Assembly (NCBI RefSeq): GCF_022829295.1
Contig: NZ_JAKSYH010000054.1
Coordinates: 19,313-83,312, forward strand
Direction of reading: 5' to 3'
DNA from: Methylobacterium sp. J-088
GTDB lineage: Bacteria; Pseudomonadota; Alphaproteobacteria; Rhizobiales; Beijerinckiaceae
DNA length: 64,000 nt
In this document: positions 41,348-51,736 of the stretch, one piece after another
Layout: every line of letters starts with the position of its first letter
Numbering within the stretch: the stretch's first letter is position 1
Notes under the pieces: generated by a model
The model's database searches: none
What the model saw: the letters and a program-made list of their open reading frames with translations, nothing else
What the model was told of the DNA's origin: nothing
Made by a program: the position numbers and the translations under genes

Positions 41348-42574
41348 TCAGCCGTGCGACAGGTCCTCGCGGGCGATCCGGTAGCAATGCTCCAGATACC
41401 CGTGCTGGTGTGCACCCATCAGGTCGGTGACCACGGACCACAGCCAGCCGGGGGCGTCGGGGCCCGGGCCGGGTGCGCGCACCGTATCGATCCAGGTTCG
41501 GCGTGTGGCCTCGTCCATCTGCCGGCCGTGGGACCGGCCGAGGATCGCGGCGAGGTGCTGGGCGACGCGGACCGCCTCCTGCCGGGAGAACTGCTCGGCG
41601 TCGATCTTGAGATCCTGCGGCATCAGCTCACGGACCGTGACGGGCTTGCCCAGGACGTGGCCCGACACCATCCGGTCGCCGAGCTGCGGCGACAGCGCCC
41701 GGGCGCCCGCCACCACGCGCGCCGCGTGGTCGGCCGGCATGGCGGCATCGCGGGCGGCCGGGGCGAGGTATGGGACCGCCTCTTTCACGTCGAGGAGCGC
41801 GCGGTGCGGGTTCGCGCCGCCGCGGATTTCCACGAGGCCGGCATAGCGCAGGCGGCCGAGCGAGCTGCAGCCCTTGATCCAGTAGGCGGCGTCGAGCAGC
41901 CGGATCTCGGCCTCCGTCGCGCCGCCGCCGAGCGCCAGGACGAGCCGGTGCACCGCCGGATCGTGAATGAGCGCCGTGAGGGAGTCCCGCTCGTCGGGCT
42001 CGAGGTCGAAGAACCGGCGCCCCCGCGGCAGGCGGTCGGTCCTGCCCTTCAGCCGTTCGCGGGACAGGTGGCGCCAGCGCCGGCCCAGCGCCCGACGCTT
42101 CGTGGTGGCGACGATCTCGGATTCGGCGACGTCGCGCTCGGCGTCCTCGGGATCGGCGGCCCCCTCGGCGTAGCCGATGGCCATGGCGTCCATCATCCGG
42201 GCGGTGACGATGCCGGGCAGCGTCGCGTTCAGCGCCGCAGTGACCAGGGACAGCGCCAGCCGCACGAGGTCGAAGGCCGGGTTCGCCACCACGGTCTGAT
42301 CGAGATCGCGGATCGCGATGCCGATCCGCCCGTCGGCATCGGCCACCGCGCCGAGATTGCCGAGATGCGCGTCGCCGCAGATCCAGATCGGCGGCCCCTC
42401 GGGCAGGGTTCCCGCCGGCATCCGGGCGATCAGGTCGTAGAAGCGCGCCGTGGTGCCGCGGACATAGGCGTGCGGCGAGGAGGCGATCTTGCACAGGCGG
42501 CGCTGCTCCAGCACGCTCGCGTCGCGGCCGGACCGTGCCGGCACCTGCATGTCCATCCGTTCGTCCGCTCCCAA
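41348..42574 (-). CDS. DUF2252 family protein
   Basis: 408-aa protein of DUF2252, distantly like protein-kinase/phosphotransferase folds. The family signature is WICGDAHLGNLGAVADADGRIGIAIRDLDQTVVANPAFDLVRLALS (Asp-His and Asp-Leu-Asp pairs), together with an RYAGLVEIRGG segment and the C-terminal AAILGRSHGRQMD. The start is uncertain; GTG 42574 and an internal ATG (42559, MDMQVP, and then MQVP) are candidates. Function unknown; monocistronic. Confidence 0.8.
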   Translation of the reverse strand: MGADERMDMQVPARSGRDASVLEQRRLCKIASSPHAYVRGTTARFYDLIARMPAGTLPEGPPIWICGDAHLGNLGAVADADGRIGIAIRDLDQTVVANPAFDLVRLALSLVTAALNATLPGIVTARMMDAMAIGYAEGAADPEDAERDVAESEIVATTKRRALGRRWRHLSRERLKGRTDRLPRGRRFFDLEPDERDSLTALIHDPAVHRLVLALGGGATEAEIRLLDAAYWIKGCSSLGRLRYAGLVEIRGGANPHRALLDVKEAVPYLAPAARDAAMPADHAARVVAGARALSPQLGDRMVSGHVLGKPVTVRELMPQDLKIDAEQFSRQEAVRVAQHLAAILGRSHGRQMDEATRRTWIDTVRAPGPGPDAPGWLWSVVTDLMGAHQHGYLEHCYRIAREDLSHG

Positions 42575-42818
42575 CCCCGACGTCGATCTGTCCCGCGTCC
42601 GACAACGCGTGTAGCGACGCTGTGTGCGCCCCGGACATTAAATTCCCGTTCATCAGTCGGATCCGAGCTTTCTGGCGCTGCGGAAAGCTGTAGGTCGCGC
42701 CCATGCGACAGAACCTTCATCGATCCGATGCCTACCCACCGCGCCGTGACTGGGTCCGAACTGTCCGACGCTCCCTCGGAACTTGCGCGGCACCTGTGCC
42801 AAGCGCGGGACTCTCGCG

Positions 42819-43508
42819 ATGAGCGGCGATCCGACCCTCGATACCATTGTGGTCCGCCTCGGCCTGAGCTTCCTGGCCGCCTTCGTGCTCGGCTGGGACC
42901 GCGAGGAACTCGGCCATCCGGCCGGCCTGCGGACCCTGGTGCTGATCTCCCTGTCGGCCTGCACGGCGATGCTGCTGGCCGACTGGCTGCTGGCACAGAC
43001 CGCCGGCTCCGGGGGCGGGCTCACCCGGCTCGACCTGATGCGGCTGGCGCAGGGCGTGCTCGGTGGCATCGGCTTCATCGGCGCCGGCACGATCCTGAAG
43101 CAGGGCAACATCGTGCGTGGGGTCACCACGGCGGCGACCCTGTGGCTCACCACGGTGATCGGGCTGTGCTTCGGCAGCGGCGCCTGGCCGATCGGTCTTG
43201 CCGCTACACTCTCGGGGCTCTTCACGCTCCAGGCCCTGAGCCGGCTCGAAGCCGTCCTGCGGCGGCGCAGCTACGGCACGATGACGGTGGATTTCGGCCC
43301 GGACGCGGATCCGGAGGCCCTGCTGGCCGAGGTCGACGCGCTCGGCATGACGGTGAAGGCGCGCGCGCTGGTCCAGGGCGCGGAGGGCGGCAGCCTGCGC
43401 TGCATCGGGTCGCATCGGGGGGAGCCGCAGATCTGGACCCTCACCGCGGTGGCCCGGCTGCGGACGGCACGGGCGGTCACGAAGGCCGGCTGGGAGGATC
43501 TGAGCTGA
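42819..43508 (+). CDS. MgtC/SapB family membrane protein
   Basis: 229-aa protein. The N-terminal 130 residues are the MgtC-type membrane domain: LGLSFLAAFVLGWDREELGHPAGLRTLVLISLSACTAMLL, then GVLGGIGFIGAGTILKQGNIVRGVTTAATLWLTTVIGL, the most conserved block. A C-terminal cytoplasmic domain (about 90 residues) resembles an ACT-like fold. Family members influence Mg stress and, in pathogens, ATP synthase. ATG at 42819; an upstream in-frame ATG at 42783 is less likely. Convergent with pleD. Confidence 0.9.
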   Translation: MSGDPTLDTIVVRLGLSFLAAFVLGWDREELGHPAGLRTLVLISLSACTAMLLADWLLAQTAGSGGGLTRLDLMRLAQGVLGGIGFIGAGTILKQGNIVRGVTTAATLWLTTVIGLCFGSGAWPIGLAATLSGLFTLQALSRLEAVLRRRSYGTMTVDFGPDADPEALLAEVDALGMTVKARALVQGAEGGSLRCIGSHRGEPQIWTLTAVARLRTARAVTKAGWEDLS

Positions 43509-43524
43509 GCCCTCCCGCCCGGGT

Positions 43525-44898
43525 TCAGGCCGCCTGGAGTTCGACCCGGTTCCGCCCCGCCGCCTTGGCCCGGTAGAGGGCGAGATCGGCCCGCCGGAGC
43601 ATGTCACCGGGATCCGCATCGTCCGCATGCCGCACGGCGACGCCGATCGAGACCGTCACGCCGATGGCGCGGGTCGCCCGCTGCACCGGGAACGGCACGG
43701 CCTCGACTCGCTCCCGGATGCGCTCCGCGATCGCCTGCGCCTCGGCGAGGCCGGATTCCGGCAGGATCACCACCACTTCCTCGCCGCCGTAGCGCGCCAC
43801 GATGTCGACCGGCCGCGTGTGCTGGCGGACCCGGTCGGCGAAGCCGCGCAGCACCTCGTCCCCGGCCTCGTGGCCGTAGCCGTCGTTGATCCGCTTGAAA
43901 TGGTCGATGTCGAGGATGAGGGCGGCCAGCGCCGCCCGCCGGGGGCCCGGCTCCGAAAACACCGCGCCGAGATGGTTGTCGAGGTAGCGCCGGTTGTGCA
44001 GCCCGGTCAGTGCATCGGTCACGGCCATCTGCAGCGACGCCTGCATCGCGCCCCGGAGCGCGTCGGTGAAGCGCCTGCGCTTCACCTGGGTGCGGGCGCG
44101 GGCCATCAGCTCGTTGCGGTCGACCGGGCGCATCAGGAAATCGTGCACGCCGAAATCGAGGCCGCGCACCACCCGGGCGCGGTCGTGCTCCTCCGCCAGC
44201 ATGATCAGCGGCATGGCGCGGGTCCGGTCCAGCGACCGGAGCTGGCTGCACAGGCGCAGGCCGTCGAATCCGTCGAGGTCGAGGCTGACCAAAGCGAGGT
44301 CGAACCCCCCTTCGGCGGCCAGCACCAGCGCCGCCTGCGGATCGGGCTCGATCGTCACCGTATGGTGTTGGCGCAGGGCGCCGGCGAGGCGCTCGGCCGA
44401 GCCGGGGCGATCCTCGATCAGCAGGATCCGGGCATCGAGGCCGGTCTCGGCGGCGGCCAGCGCCAGGGGATCGCCGATCCCGAATTCGGCGGATGCCAGC
44501 GCCCGCTGGCGCAGCTCGTCGGTCACCGCCTTGAGGCGGACGAGGCTGCGCACCCGGGTGAACAGGGCGGTGTCGTCCACGGGCTTCGTCAGGAAATCGT
44601 CGGCGCCCGCGTCGAGGCCGCGCAGGCGGTCCGAGGGCTGATCGAGGGCCGTGACCATCACCACCGGGATATGGGCGGTGACCGGGTTGCTCTTGAGATG
44701 GCGGCAAACCTCGAACCCGTCCATGCCGGGCATCATCACGTCGAGCAGGACGAGGTCGCACAGGCCCTTCTCGCAGATCGCGATCGCGTCCGGGCCGTTC
44801 ATGGCCACGACGGTATCGAAATATTCGAGCCCGAGCTTCGTCTCCAGAAGCTTCACGTTCGGGAACAGGTCGTCGACGATCAGGACGCGGGCCGACAT
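43525..44898 (-). CDS. pleD: PleD-type response regulator diguanylate cyclase
   Basis: 457-aa regulator: receiver domain 1 (VLIVDDLFPNVKLLETKL, phospho-Asp in LVLLDVMMPGMDGF), receiver domain 2 (ILLIEDRPGSAERLAGAL; adaptor-like), and a GGDEF domain. The active-site loop is GGEEV (canonical GGEEF with F to V), and the product-inhibition site RPVD lies five residues before it, as in Caulobacter PleD. It makes cyclic di-GMP and controls motility, polarity and attachment. ATG at 44898. It is downstream of divK, separated by a strong hairpin. Confidence 0.95.
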   Translation of the reverse strand: MSARVLIVDDLFPNVKLLETKLGLEYFDTVVAMNGPDAIAICEKGLCDLVLLDVMMPGMDGFEVCRHLKSNPVTAHIPVVMVTALDQPSDRLRGLDAGADDFLTKPVDDTALFTRVRSLVRLKAVTDELRQRALASAEFGIGDPLALAAAETGLDARILLIEDRPGSAERLAGALRQHHTVTIEPDPQAALVLAAEGGFDLALVSLDLDGFDGLRLCSQLRSLDRTRAMPLIMLAEEHDRARVVRGLDFGVHDFLMRPVDRNELMARARTQVKRRRFTDALRGAMQASLQMAVTDALTGLHNRRYLDNHLGAVFSEPGPRRAALAALILDIDHFKRINDGYGHEAGDEVLRGFADRVRQHTRPVDIVARYGGEEVVVILPESGLAEAQAIAERIRERVEAVPFPVQRATRAIGVTVSIGVAVRHADDADPGDMLRRADLALYRAKAAGRNRVELQAA

Positions 44899-44971
44899 GG
44901 TTCCTCGCTGACGCGTGGCAGGGCGGCCCGGGACGGGCGGGTCGGGAGACGGCCGCGCATCGAGACAGACG

Positions 44972-45011
44972 GTTGAGGTTGCCCCCCGCTCGGTCGGGGG
45001 GCAACCTCAAC
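44972..45011. terminator. Strong hairpin between divK and pleD
   Basis: GTTGAGGTTGCCCCCC (44972-44987) and its exact complement GGGGGGCAACCTCAAC (44996-45011), loop of eight bases. Perfect 16-base arms. There is no U-run on either side, so it is not a textbook intrinsic terminator; it could attenuate read-through or stabilise mRNA ends between divK and pleD. Confidence 0.7.
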
Positions 45012-45028
45012 GGTGCGCTCCTCCGGGG

Positions 45029-45400
45029 TCACCGCGGCTCAAGATACGCGCGAACCGTTGCCAAAAACTTCGCGACCGAGATGGGCTTGGATAGGTACGC
45101 CTCGCAGCCGCCCTCGCGGATCCGCTCCTCGTCGCCCTTCATGGCGAAGGCCGTGATGGCGATGACCGGGATGGACTTGAGATCGTCGTCCTCCTTGAGC
45201 CACTTGGTGACTTCGAGGCCCGAGACTTCCGGGAGCTGGATGTCCATCAGGATCAGGTCGGGGTGATGGGCGCGCGCCAGCTCGATCGCCTCGATGCCGT
45301 GGGCGGTCTTGAGCGTCGCGTAGCCGTTCGCCTCCAGGAGGTCGTTGAACAGCTTCATGTTCAACTCGTTGTCCTCGACGATCAGCACCGTCTTCTTCAT
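45029..45400 (-). CDS. divK: Single-domain response regulator DivK
   Basis: 123-aa receiver-only protein. The acidic pocket is [14 protein letters not shown], the phospho-Asp in [16 protein letters not shown], the Thr/Lys switch residues in [13 protein letters not shown] and [12 protein letters not shown]. In Caulobacter and Rhizobiales DivK links DivJ/PleC kinases to cell division and polarity through CtrA. ATG at 45400. The divK-pleD order is conserved across Alphaproteobacteria. Confidence 0.95.
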   Translation of the reverse strand: MKKTVLIVEDNELNMKLFNDLLEANGYATLKTAHGIEAIELARAHHPDLILMDIQLPEVSGLEVTKWLKEDDDLKSIPVIAITAFAMKGDEERIREGGCEAYLSKPISVAKFLATVRAYLEPR

Positions 45401-45474
45401 GATCCGTTGTCCCGGTGCTCGCCGATCATGATTAGCGGGCGGTGAAGCCCCTCCGTCACCTTTGTAGCGTTCAC

Positions 45475-45777
45475 ATGTTGATGAATGGCAAACCTCTTCA
45501 AGGGGATGGAGCTGCCGAGCAGCTCGCCCTCGACGTTCTGCTGTGGATCACGGGGGAGGAGGACCGCCTCCTGCCGTTCCTGGCGGCGACGGGACTCGGC
45601 CTCGATTCCCTACGGGCGAGCGTCCGGGAACCGGCCTTTCTGGTGGGCGTCCTCGACCACGTGATGGGCGACGAGAACGTGCTGCTGGCCTGTGCACGGG
45701 CGCTCGAGGTGAAGCCCGAACGCATCGCCGCGGCGTGGCAGCGGCTGTCGCCGAGGCCGGATGACGAGTGGGCGTGA
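45475..45777 (+). CDS. DUF3572 family protein
   Basis: About 100 residues. The family pattern is [38 protein letters not shown] and [25 protein letters not shown]. It is normally encoded divergently from divK in Alphaproteobacteria, as here; function is unknown. A GTG at 45442 opens the frame, but ATG 45475 or 45481 is nearer the conserved part; no clear ribosome site helps to decide. Confidence 0.85.
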   Translation: MLMNGKPLQGDGAAEQLALDVLLWITGEEDRLLPFLAATGLGLDSLRASVREPAFLVGVLDHVMGDENVLLACARALEVKPERIAAAWQRLSPRPDDEWA

Positions 45778-46142
45778 GGCACGGCTTCGCGCAGACCCCT
45801 CCCGCAGGGGCTTGCGGATTCACGCATCGGGTTTGGACATGCTGGTTCGGGATCGAGCGCGGGTCCTCTCTCCCGCTCGGGCTAACGGATGCACACATCG
45901 CCCTGGGAGAGACGAAGGCAGCTCCGCGCCTCTCCCTCCCCCCTTTGCGGGGGAGGGAGGGCGCATGAGCCAGCCGGGCCGCCTCACTTGGCAACCGCAC
46001 GACGATCCCGAACCCGATGTGTGCATCCGTTAGCCCGCTCGGGAGAGGGGGCAGGTTGCGCACCTTCATCGACGCCGGTGGGCACCGAAGATTTGTGAGC
46101 ATCGTAGCCCGCAGCGGGGGAGGTAGAGCCGCATACCCGTCC
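45778..46142. other. Repeat-filled gap between DUF3572 and eipB
   Basis: 365 bases with no gene. Most of it is the palindromic element at about 45864-46050 (separate entry). Open frames here run through the repeats and show no protein-like composition. Confidence 0.7.
45864..46050. repeat. 187-base element with long inverted ends
   Basis: Left end (45864-45900) CCTCTCTCCCGCTCGGGCTA then ACGGATGCACACATCG; right end (46015-46050) is its inverted copy, CGATGTGTGCATCCGTTAGC then CCGCTCGGGAGAGGGG. About 22 bases are perfect and the outer part has two mismatches. The interior carries another hairpin, CCCTCCCCCCTTTGCGGGGG followed by AGGGAGGG (about 45938-45962). The size and layout match the element in bchM. 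No open reading frame, so if mobile it must be moved by enzymes made elsewhere. Confidence 0.85.
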
Positions 46143-47078
46143 TCAGGGCGTGCAGCCCTTCCCCGCGTCCTTATCGCCCTTCCCTGCCGCGGCGTCGATG
46201 TCGAGGGTGGTCATGTCGCCCAGGATGGCGAAGTCGCCGTAATCGAGCTTGAGCGCGCCGCTCACGCCGTTCTCGTAGAGATCGAAGCCGAGCGTGTAGA
46301 TCGGCGTACGCTCGCCAACGCCCTCCGTGTAGTAGCTCAGGCGCACCGGCCAGTGCGGCATGCTGGCGATCGCCCCTTGGCGCAGGGGTTTGTCCCGGTT
46401 GGAGCCCGAGGCCGGCGCCGGACCCGTCCCCGTGTGACCGATCACCGCGAAGGTGTCGTAGATCTTCTTGCCGTCGTCGGAGCCGTCGAAGACCTTCACC
46501 GAAAGCGTCGATTGGCCCGCCCGCGCCGCCTCGATCAGGCGCCGCATGTGCTCGCTCGGGAACAGAACCGGACCGTCCACGGTGAAGGGCTTGGGCGCGC
46601 CCTTCAGCTTCACCGTGACGGCGTTGCCCTGGTCGGTGGCGGTCCCGTCCACCGGGGCGGCGGGCTGGTTGTTGGTCAGCGTCGTGGTCTTGAAGCGGAA
46701 CTCCCGGCCCTGCCCGCCCTCGAAGGTGGTGCTGCGCATGTCGGACAGGCGTGGGCCGGTCTCGCCGGAGGTCAGTTCCGTCACCTGCCGGGTCAGCATC
46801 GTGTAGCCGCGGCAGGAATCCCCCCGGAAATCGATGACGATGCGCCCGCGGGCACTCTCGACCGAACGGCTGTTGCCGCCTTCGTCGAGCGTCAGGTCGT
46901 AGACGGCCCGGTGATTGGCGAGCACGATCCCTGGAGCCGAGGCCGGAGGCTGCGGCGAAGCCTGAGCGGGCGCCCCGGGCTCGGGGGTAGGCGGCTCGGA
47001 GACGACGGGGGCCGCCTGCGCGCTCCAGGCGGAGACGAGAAGGCCGGCCGTCAGCAGGCGATGGAGGCGCAGGCGCAT
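46143..47078 (-). CDS. eipB: EipB (DUF1849) cell envelope integrity protein
   Basis: 311-aa periplasmic beta-spiral protein required for envelope integrity in Brucella. A signal peptide (LHRLLTAGLLVSAWSAQA, cleavage about residue 22) is followed by a Pro-rich linker and the DUF1849 domain: LANHRAVYDLTLDEG near the start, GDSCRGYTMLTRQVTELTSGE with one Cys, and a C-terminal DAGKGCTP with the second; these two Cys form the family disulfide. ATG at 47078; the upstream extension in frame lacks signal-peptide features. Confidence 0.9.
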   Translation of the reverse strand: MRLRLHRLLTAGLLVSAWSAQAAPVVSEPPTPEPGAPAQASPQPPASAPGIVLANHRAVYDLTLDEGGNSRSVESARGRIVIDFRGDSCRGYTMLTRQVTELTSGETGPRLSDMRSTTFEGGQGREFRFKTTTLTNNQPAAPVDGTATDQGNAVTVKLKGAPKPFTVDGPVLFPSEHMRRLIEAARAGQSTLSVKVFDGSDDGKKIYDTFAVIGHTGTGPAPASGSNRDKPLRQGAIASMPHWPVRLSYYTEGVGERTPIYTLGFDLYENGVSGALKLDYGDFAILGDMTTLDIDAAAGKGDKDAGKGCTP

Positions 47079-47220
47079 GGGTGACCTCGGTTCAGAGCTC
47101 CTCACAAAACGCCCGGGCACCGGGCGTTCTCCCTCCGATCGCGACAGCGCAGCGGGAGTTTCGTGAGAGGCTCTCAATCAGCGGCAGATAGCAGGCTCCG
47201 CGAATCGGGCAATCCCGGGA

Positions 47221-49065
47221 CTACCGGTAGCCCTCGGCCTGGAGGGTGAACAATTCGGCGTAGCGGCCGCCCCGGGCCATCAGGGCGGCGTGGCTCCCCT
47301 CCTCCAGCACCCGGCCTCCCTCCAGCACCAGGATGCGGTCGGCCATGCGCACGGTGGAGAAGCGGTGCGAGATCAGCACGGCGGCGCGCCCCGCCGAGAG
47401 CTCCCGGAACCGCGCGAACACGTCGTGCTCCGCCTGGGCATCAAGGGCGGCGGTCGGCTCGTCGAGGATCAGGATCTCGGCCGCGCGCATGTAGGCCCGG
47501 GACAGGGCGATCTTCTGCCACTCGCCCCCCGAGAGGTCGAGGCCGCCAGCGAAGCGCTTGCCGAGCGGCTGGGCGTAGCGCTCCGGCAGGCGCTCGATCA
47601 CCGGGGCGGCGAGGCCCCGGGTGGCGGCGTCCGCGATGCGATCGGCGTCGGCGGCGGCCTCGATGCGGCCGACCGCGACGTTCTCGCCGGCGGTGAGGTC
47701 GAAGCGGACGAAATCCTGGAAGATCGCCCCGATCCGCGCCCGCAGATCGTTGAGGTCGTAGGCGGCCAGCGGCACCCCGTCGAGGAGCACGCGGCCTTCG
47801 TGCGGGTCGTAGAGCCGGGTCATCAGCTTGACGATGGTGGTCTTGCCGGCACCGTTGCCGCCGACCAGCGCCACCGTCTCGCCGGCCCGCACCGCGAAGG
47901 ACAGGCCGCGCAGCGCCCAGGTCTGCGTGCCGGGATAGCGGTAGCCGACATCCTCGAAGACCAGCCCGTCCCGGATCGGGCTCGGCACCGGAGCCGGATC
48001 CGCGACCGTCCGGATCTGCGGCCGGATCTCGAAAAAGGCATAGAAATCGTCGAGATACTGCGCTTGGCTCGTGATCTGGGTGAAGCCGAGGAGCATCTCC
48101 TTGATGCCGCTGTGCAGGCGCTGGAAGGCCCCCGCCAGGAAGGCGAGGTCGCCCACCGAAAACGACCCCGCCACGGTCCGCCAGACGATCACCGCGTAGG
48201 CGACGTAATAGGCGAGCGTCCCCAGGCTCGCGAAGGCGAAGCCCCAGCGGGCGCGGGCCTTGGCGAGGCTCCGGTTCTCGGCGAGCAGCCGCCCGGCGAC
48301 CTCGGCGTAGAGGTCCGTGACGTAGCGGGAGAGGCCGAACAGCTTGACCTCCTTGGCGGTCTCGACGCTGGCGCCCACGTAGCGCAGGTAATCGAGGCGG
48401 CGCCGTTCCGGGCTGCGGAACCACGCGAGGCGGTAGCCGGCCTTGGTGAAGTGCCACTCGTTGAGCACGGCCGGCACCAGGGCGGCGGCGATCAGGACCA
48501 TCAGCCACGGCGTGAAGGCCGCCACGCCCACCGCCAGGGAGGCCAGGGTCACCCCCGACTGGAACTGCCAGAGCACCGTCCCAATCAGGCCTGTCCGGCC
48601 GCTGACCTGCCGGCGCGCCCGCTCCAGCCGGTCCTGCTGGGCGCTGTCCTCGAACTGCGCGAGGTCGAGCGCCGCGGCATGGGCCATCAGCCGCAGGGAG
48701 GCCGCGTTGGCGTAGAGGTCGCCGATCAGGGTCTCGGTCAGGTTGGTAAGGCGGCCGGTCAGGTCCGAGGCCAGGGCGAGCCCGAACTCGGCCGCCACCA
48801 GACCGGCTAGCCGCGCCCGTGTCGGATCGGCGAGCCACTCGGCGATCCCGCCAATCGGCGCCGACCGGGCGTGCTCGGCCACGATGCCGTCGAGGATCAA
48901 CTTGGCAATGTACAGGGACAGGACCGGCAGGCAGGCCGCCACGAGACGCAGGACGAGGCTTGCGGCCAGCATCCGCGGGCTCGCTGCGGCGATCTCCCGG
49001 ATCAGGGTCGGCAGATGGCGCAGGGCGCCGAGACGCGTGCCCGGGTTGGCTGCCCGATCCGTCAT
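47221..49065 (-). CDS. ABC transporter, fused permease and ATP-binding protein
   Basis: 614-aa half-transporter. The N-terminal domain has six hydrophobic helices (residues about 30-330); the nucleotide-binding domain follows: Walker A VGGNGAGKTTIVK, signature LSGGEWQKIALSRAYM, Walker B ILILDEPTAALDAQ, and the H-loop ISHRFSTVRMAD. It would work as a homodimer or heterodimer exporter for lipids, peptides or drugs. No partner or accessory gene is near, so the substrate is unknown. ATG at 49065. Confidence 0.92.
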   Translation of the reverse strand: MTDRAANPGTRLGALRHLPTLIREIAAASPRMLAASLVLRLVAACLPVLSLYIAKLILDGIVAEHARSAPIGGIAEWLADPTRARLAGLVAAEFGLALASDLTGRLTNLTETLIGDLYANAASLRLMAHAAALDLAQFEDSAQQDRLERARRQVSGRTGLIGTVLWQFQSGVTLASLAVGVAAFTPWLMVLIAAALVPAVLNEWHFTKAGYRLAWFRSPERRRLDYLRYVGASVETAKEVKLFGLSRYVTDLYAEVAGRLLAENRSLAKARARWGFAFASLGTLAYYVAYAVIVWRTVAGSFSVGDLAFLAGAFQRLHSGIKEMLLGFTQITSQAQYLDDFYAFFEIRPQIRTVADPAPVPSPIRDGLVFEDVGYRYPGTQTWALRGLSFAVRAGETVALVGGNGAGKTTIVKLMTRLYDPHEGRVLLDGVPLAAYDLNDLRARIGAIFQDFVRFDLTAGENVAVGRIEAAADADRIADAATRGLAAPVIERLPERYAQPLGKRFAGGLDLSGGEWQKIALSRAYMRAAEILILDEPTAALDAQAEHDVFARFRELSAGRAAVLISHRFSTVRMADRILVLEGGRVLEEGSHAALMARGGRYAELFTLQAEGYR

Positions 49066-49166
49066 CGGGGTGTAATCCAGTGCCGAAGAGCGCCGGCTGG
49101 TTGGCCGATACGCGACAAAAGCATAAACTGTAGCATTATAGTGGCTTAGACCTCGTCGAGTGATGC

Positions 49167-49742
49167 GTGCTCAGCGGACCTGCGATCCTCAGAATTTCAC
49201 TTCTTTTCATCATCGCCGGCCTGCTCGCCGCGGTGGTGCAGGTCCTGTTGCCGGGGCCTGCGCCGGTATCGCCGCCCGCGCGCCCACCCGCTCAAGTGGT
49301 CGAGTCACCGGCGATCGTCCAGCCGGCACCGCAGACGCCCGCCCCCGCCCCGGCGGCGGAGCCTGATCGGCGGCCGGGCGCTCCCTCGCAGACCGCAACC
49401 CCGCCCCAGACCGCCGTGGCGCCTGCTGCCCCGGGCCAGATGCCGACCGACGCCCCCGCCTTCCCGTCCGATCCGGTCGCGCCGGCTCAACCGCAGGCGC
49501 AGGAGGCGGCCGGGCAGGCCGAGGTCGAGAAGGCCGAGGACAGCGCCGGCCCCCGGGCCCTGGCGGTGGTCGATCTGAACACCGCTTCGGTCGCCGATCT
49601 CAACCGCCTGCGGGGCGGGGGCGCCATCGGTCGGGCGATCGTCGCCAAGCGCCCCTACGCGTCGGTGGATCAACTGCTGTCGAAGCGGGTGCTCAGCCGT
49701 GGGGTCTACGAGCGGATCAAGGATCAGGTCACGGTGCGGTAG
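49167..49742 (+). CDS. Helix-hairpin-helix domain protein with membrane anchor
   Basis: 191-aa protein. One N-terminal hydrophobic helix (ILRISLLFIIAGLLAAVVQVLL), a long Pro/Ala-rich linker (residues about 30-125), then a ComEA-type helix-hairpin-helix: VVDLNTASVADLNRLRGGGAIGRAIVAKRP and a second hairpin VDQLLSKRVLSRGVYERIKDQV. These motifs bind DNA non-specifically. The layout resembles periplasmic DNA-binding ComEA proteins, but competence function is unproven. Starts at GTG 49167. Confidence 0.8.
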   Translation: MLSGPAILRISLLFIIAGLLAAVVQVLLPGPAPVSPPARPPAQVVESPAIVQPAPQTPAPAPAAEPDRRPGAPSQTATPPQTAVAPAAPGQMPTDAPAFPSDPVAPAQPQAQEAAGQAEVEKAEDSAGPRALAVVDLNTASVADLNRLRGGGAIGRAIVAKRPYASVDQLLSKRVLSRGVYERIKDQVTVR

Positions 49743-50042
49743 GCGGCCGAGGGTACGGATTTACCGTACCGAGGAGGCTTCGGCACTCGCTAAGGCAGCC
49801 TCGCGCAAGACGGAGGCAGCCCGCAACGCCCTCCAGGACGAGACTGTGCGCCGGACCGGCAAACAGGATCTGGCCGGGGGACGTCGGATTTCGTCCGCGC
49901 ACTCCATCAACGGGCCGGACCGAATCCGAAGCCTGTCGACAGGGCCCACAAGGGCGACGATTTCCCGCCCACCGATATCGAAGCCCGGTAGAGAGACCCG
50001 GGCCTCGATCGCGCAAGTCCGACGCCGAGGGCCGATTTGCCC
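49743..50042. other. Gap between HhH gene and trpB
   Basis: 300 bases between convergent genes. No gene, repeat or terminator-like hairpin with a T-run that I can support. Open frames on either strand here have no protein-like features. Confidence 0.5.
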
Positions 50043-51284
<1,242 letters not shown>

Positions 51285-51409
51285 GGGACGGATCCTGCGC
51301 GCGAGGGTCGATCTGTTGCCGGGTGCCTAGACCCATGTCGCCGCCGCCGCAATGCGGCCTGCCGCCCGCGGGCCTTTGTGCGAGCACGGCGCAGCGGCCG
51401 GGCTCGGTC

Positions 51410-51736
51410 TCACAGGATGGCGTCGATGCCCTTCCGGCTGGCCAGGGCGAGCAGCTTCAGCGACGGGCCGCCGGGCTTCTTCTCGCCCCGTTCCCATTTG
51501 CTGACCAGCGACGTGGTCACGTTGAGGGCTCGGGCGAAGATCGCCTGGCTCATCTGTGCGGTCTCGCGGATGGCGCGGATCGCCTCCGGCTCCAGCTCCT
51601 CGACCGGCGTCAGGCACGACAGGTCGAACCGGCGCATCGTCGCCTTGTCGATCGCGCCGCCGGCGTGAAGGTCCTTGGCGATACGGTGCGCCGATCGGAG
51701 CGCGTCACTGCGATAGGGCGTCTTCAGGCTCGCCAT
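51410..51736 (-). CDS. XRE-family antitoxin (HigA type)
   Basis: 108-aa protein with an XRE helix-turn-helix: AIRETAQMSQAIFARALNVTTSLVSKWERGEKKPGGPSLKLLALASRKG. It follows, and overlaps by 32 bases, a RelE-fold toxin gene, the toxin-first order typical of higBA. It would bind the toxin and repress the operon. ATG at 51736. Confidence 0.85.
   Translation of the reverse strand: MASLKTPYRSDALRSAHRIAKDLHAGGAIDKATMRRFDLSCLTPVEELEPEAIRAIRETAQMSQAIFARALNVTTSLVSKWERGEKKPGGPSLKLLALASRKGIDAIL

Noticed and set aside
49729..50016. Small frames in the HhH-trpB gap
   Set aside because: No ribosome site, no recognisable motif, and composition typical of chance frames.
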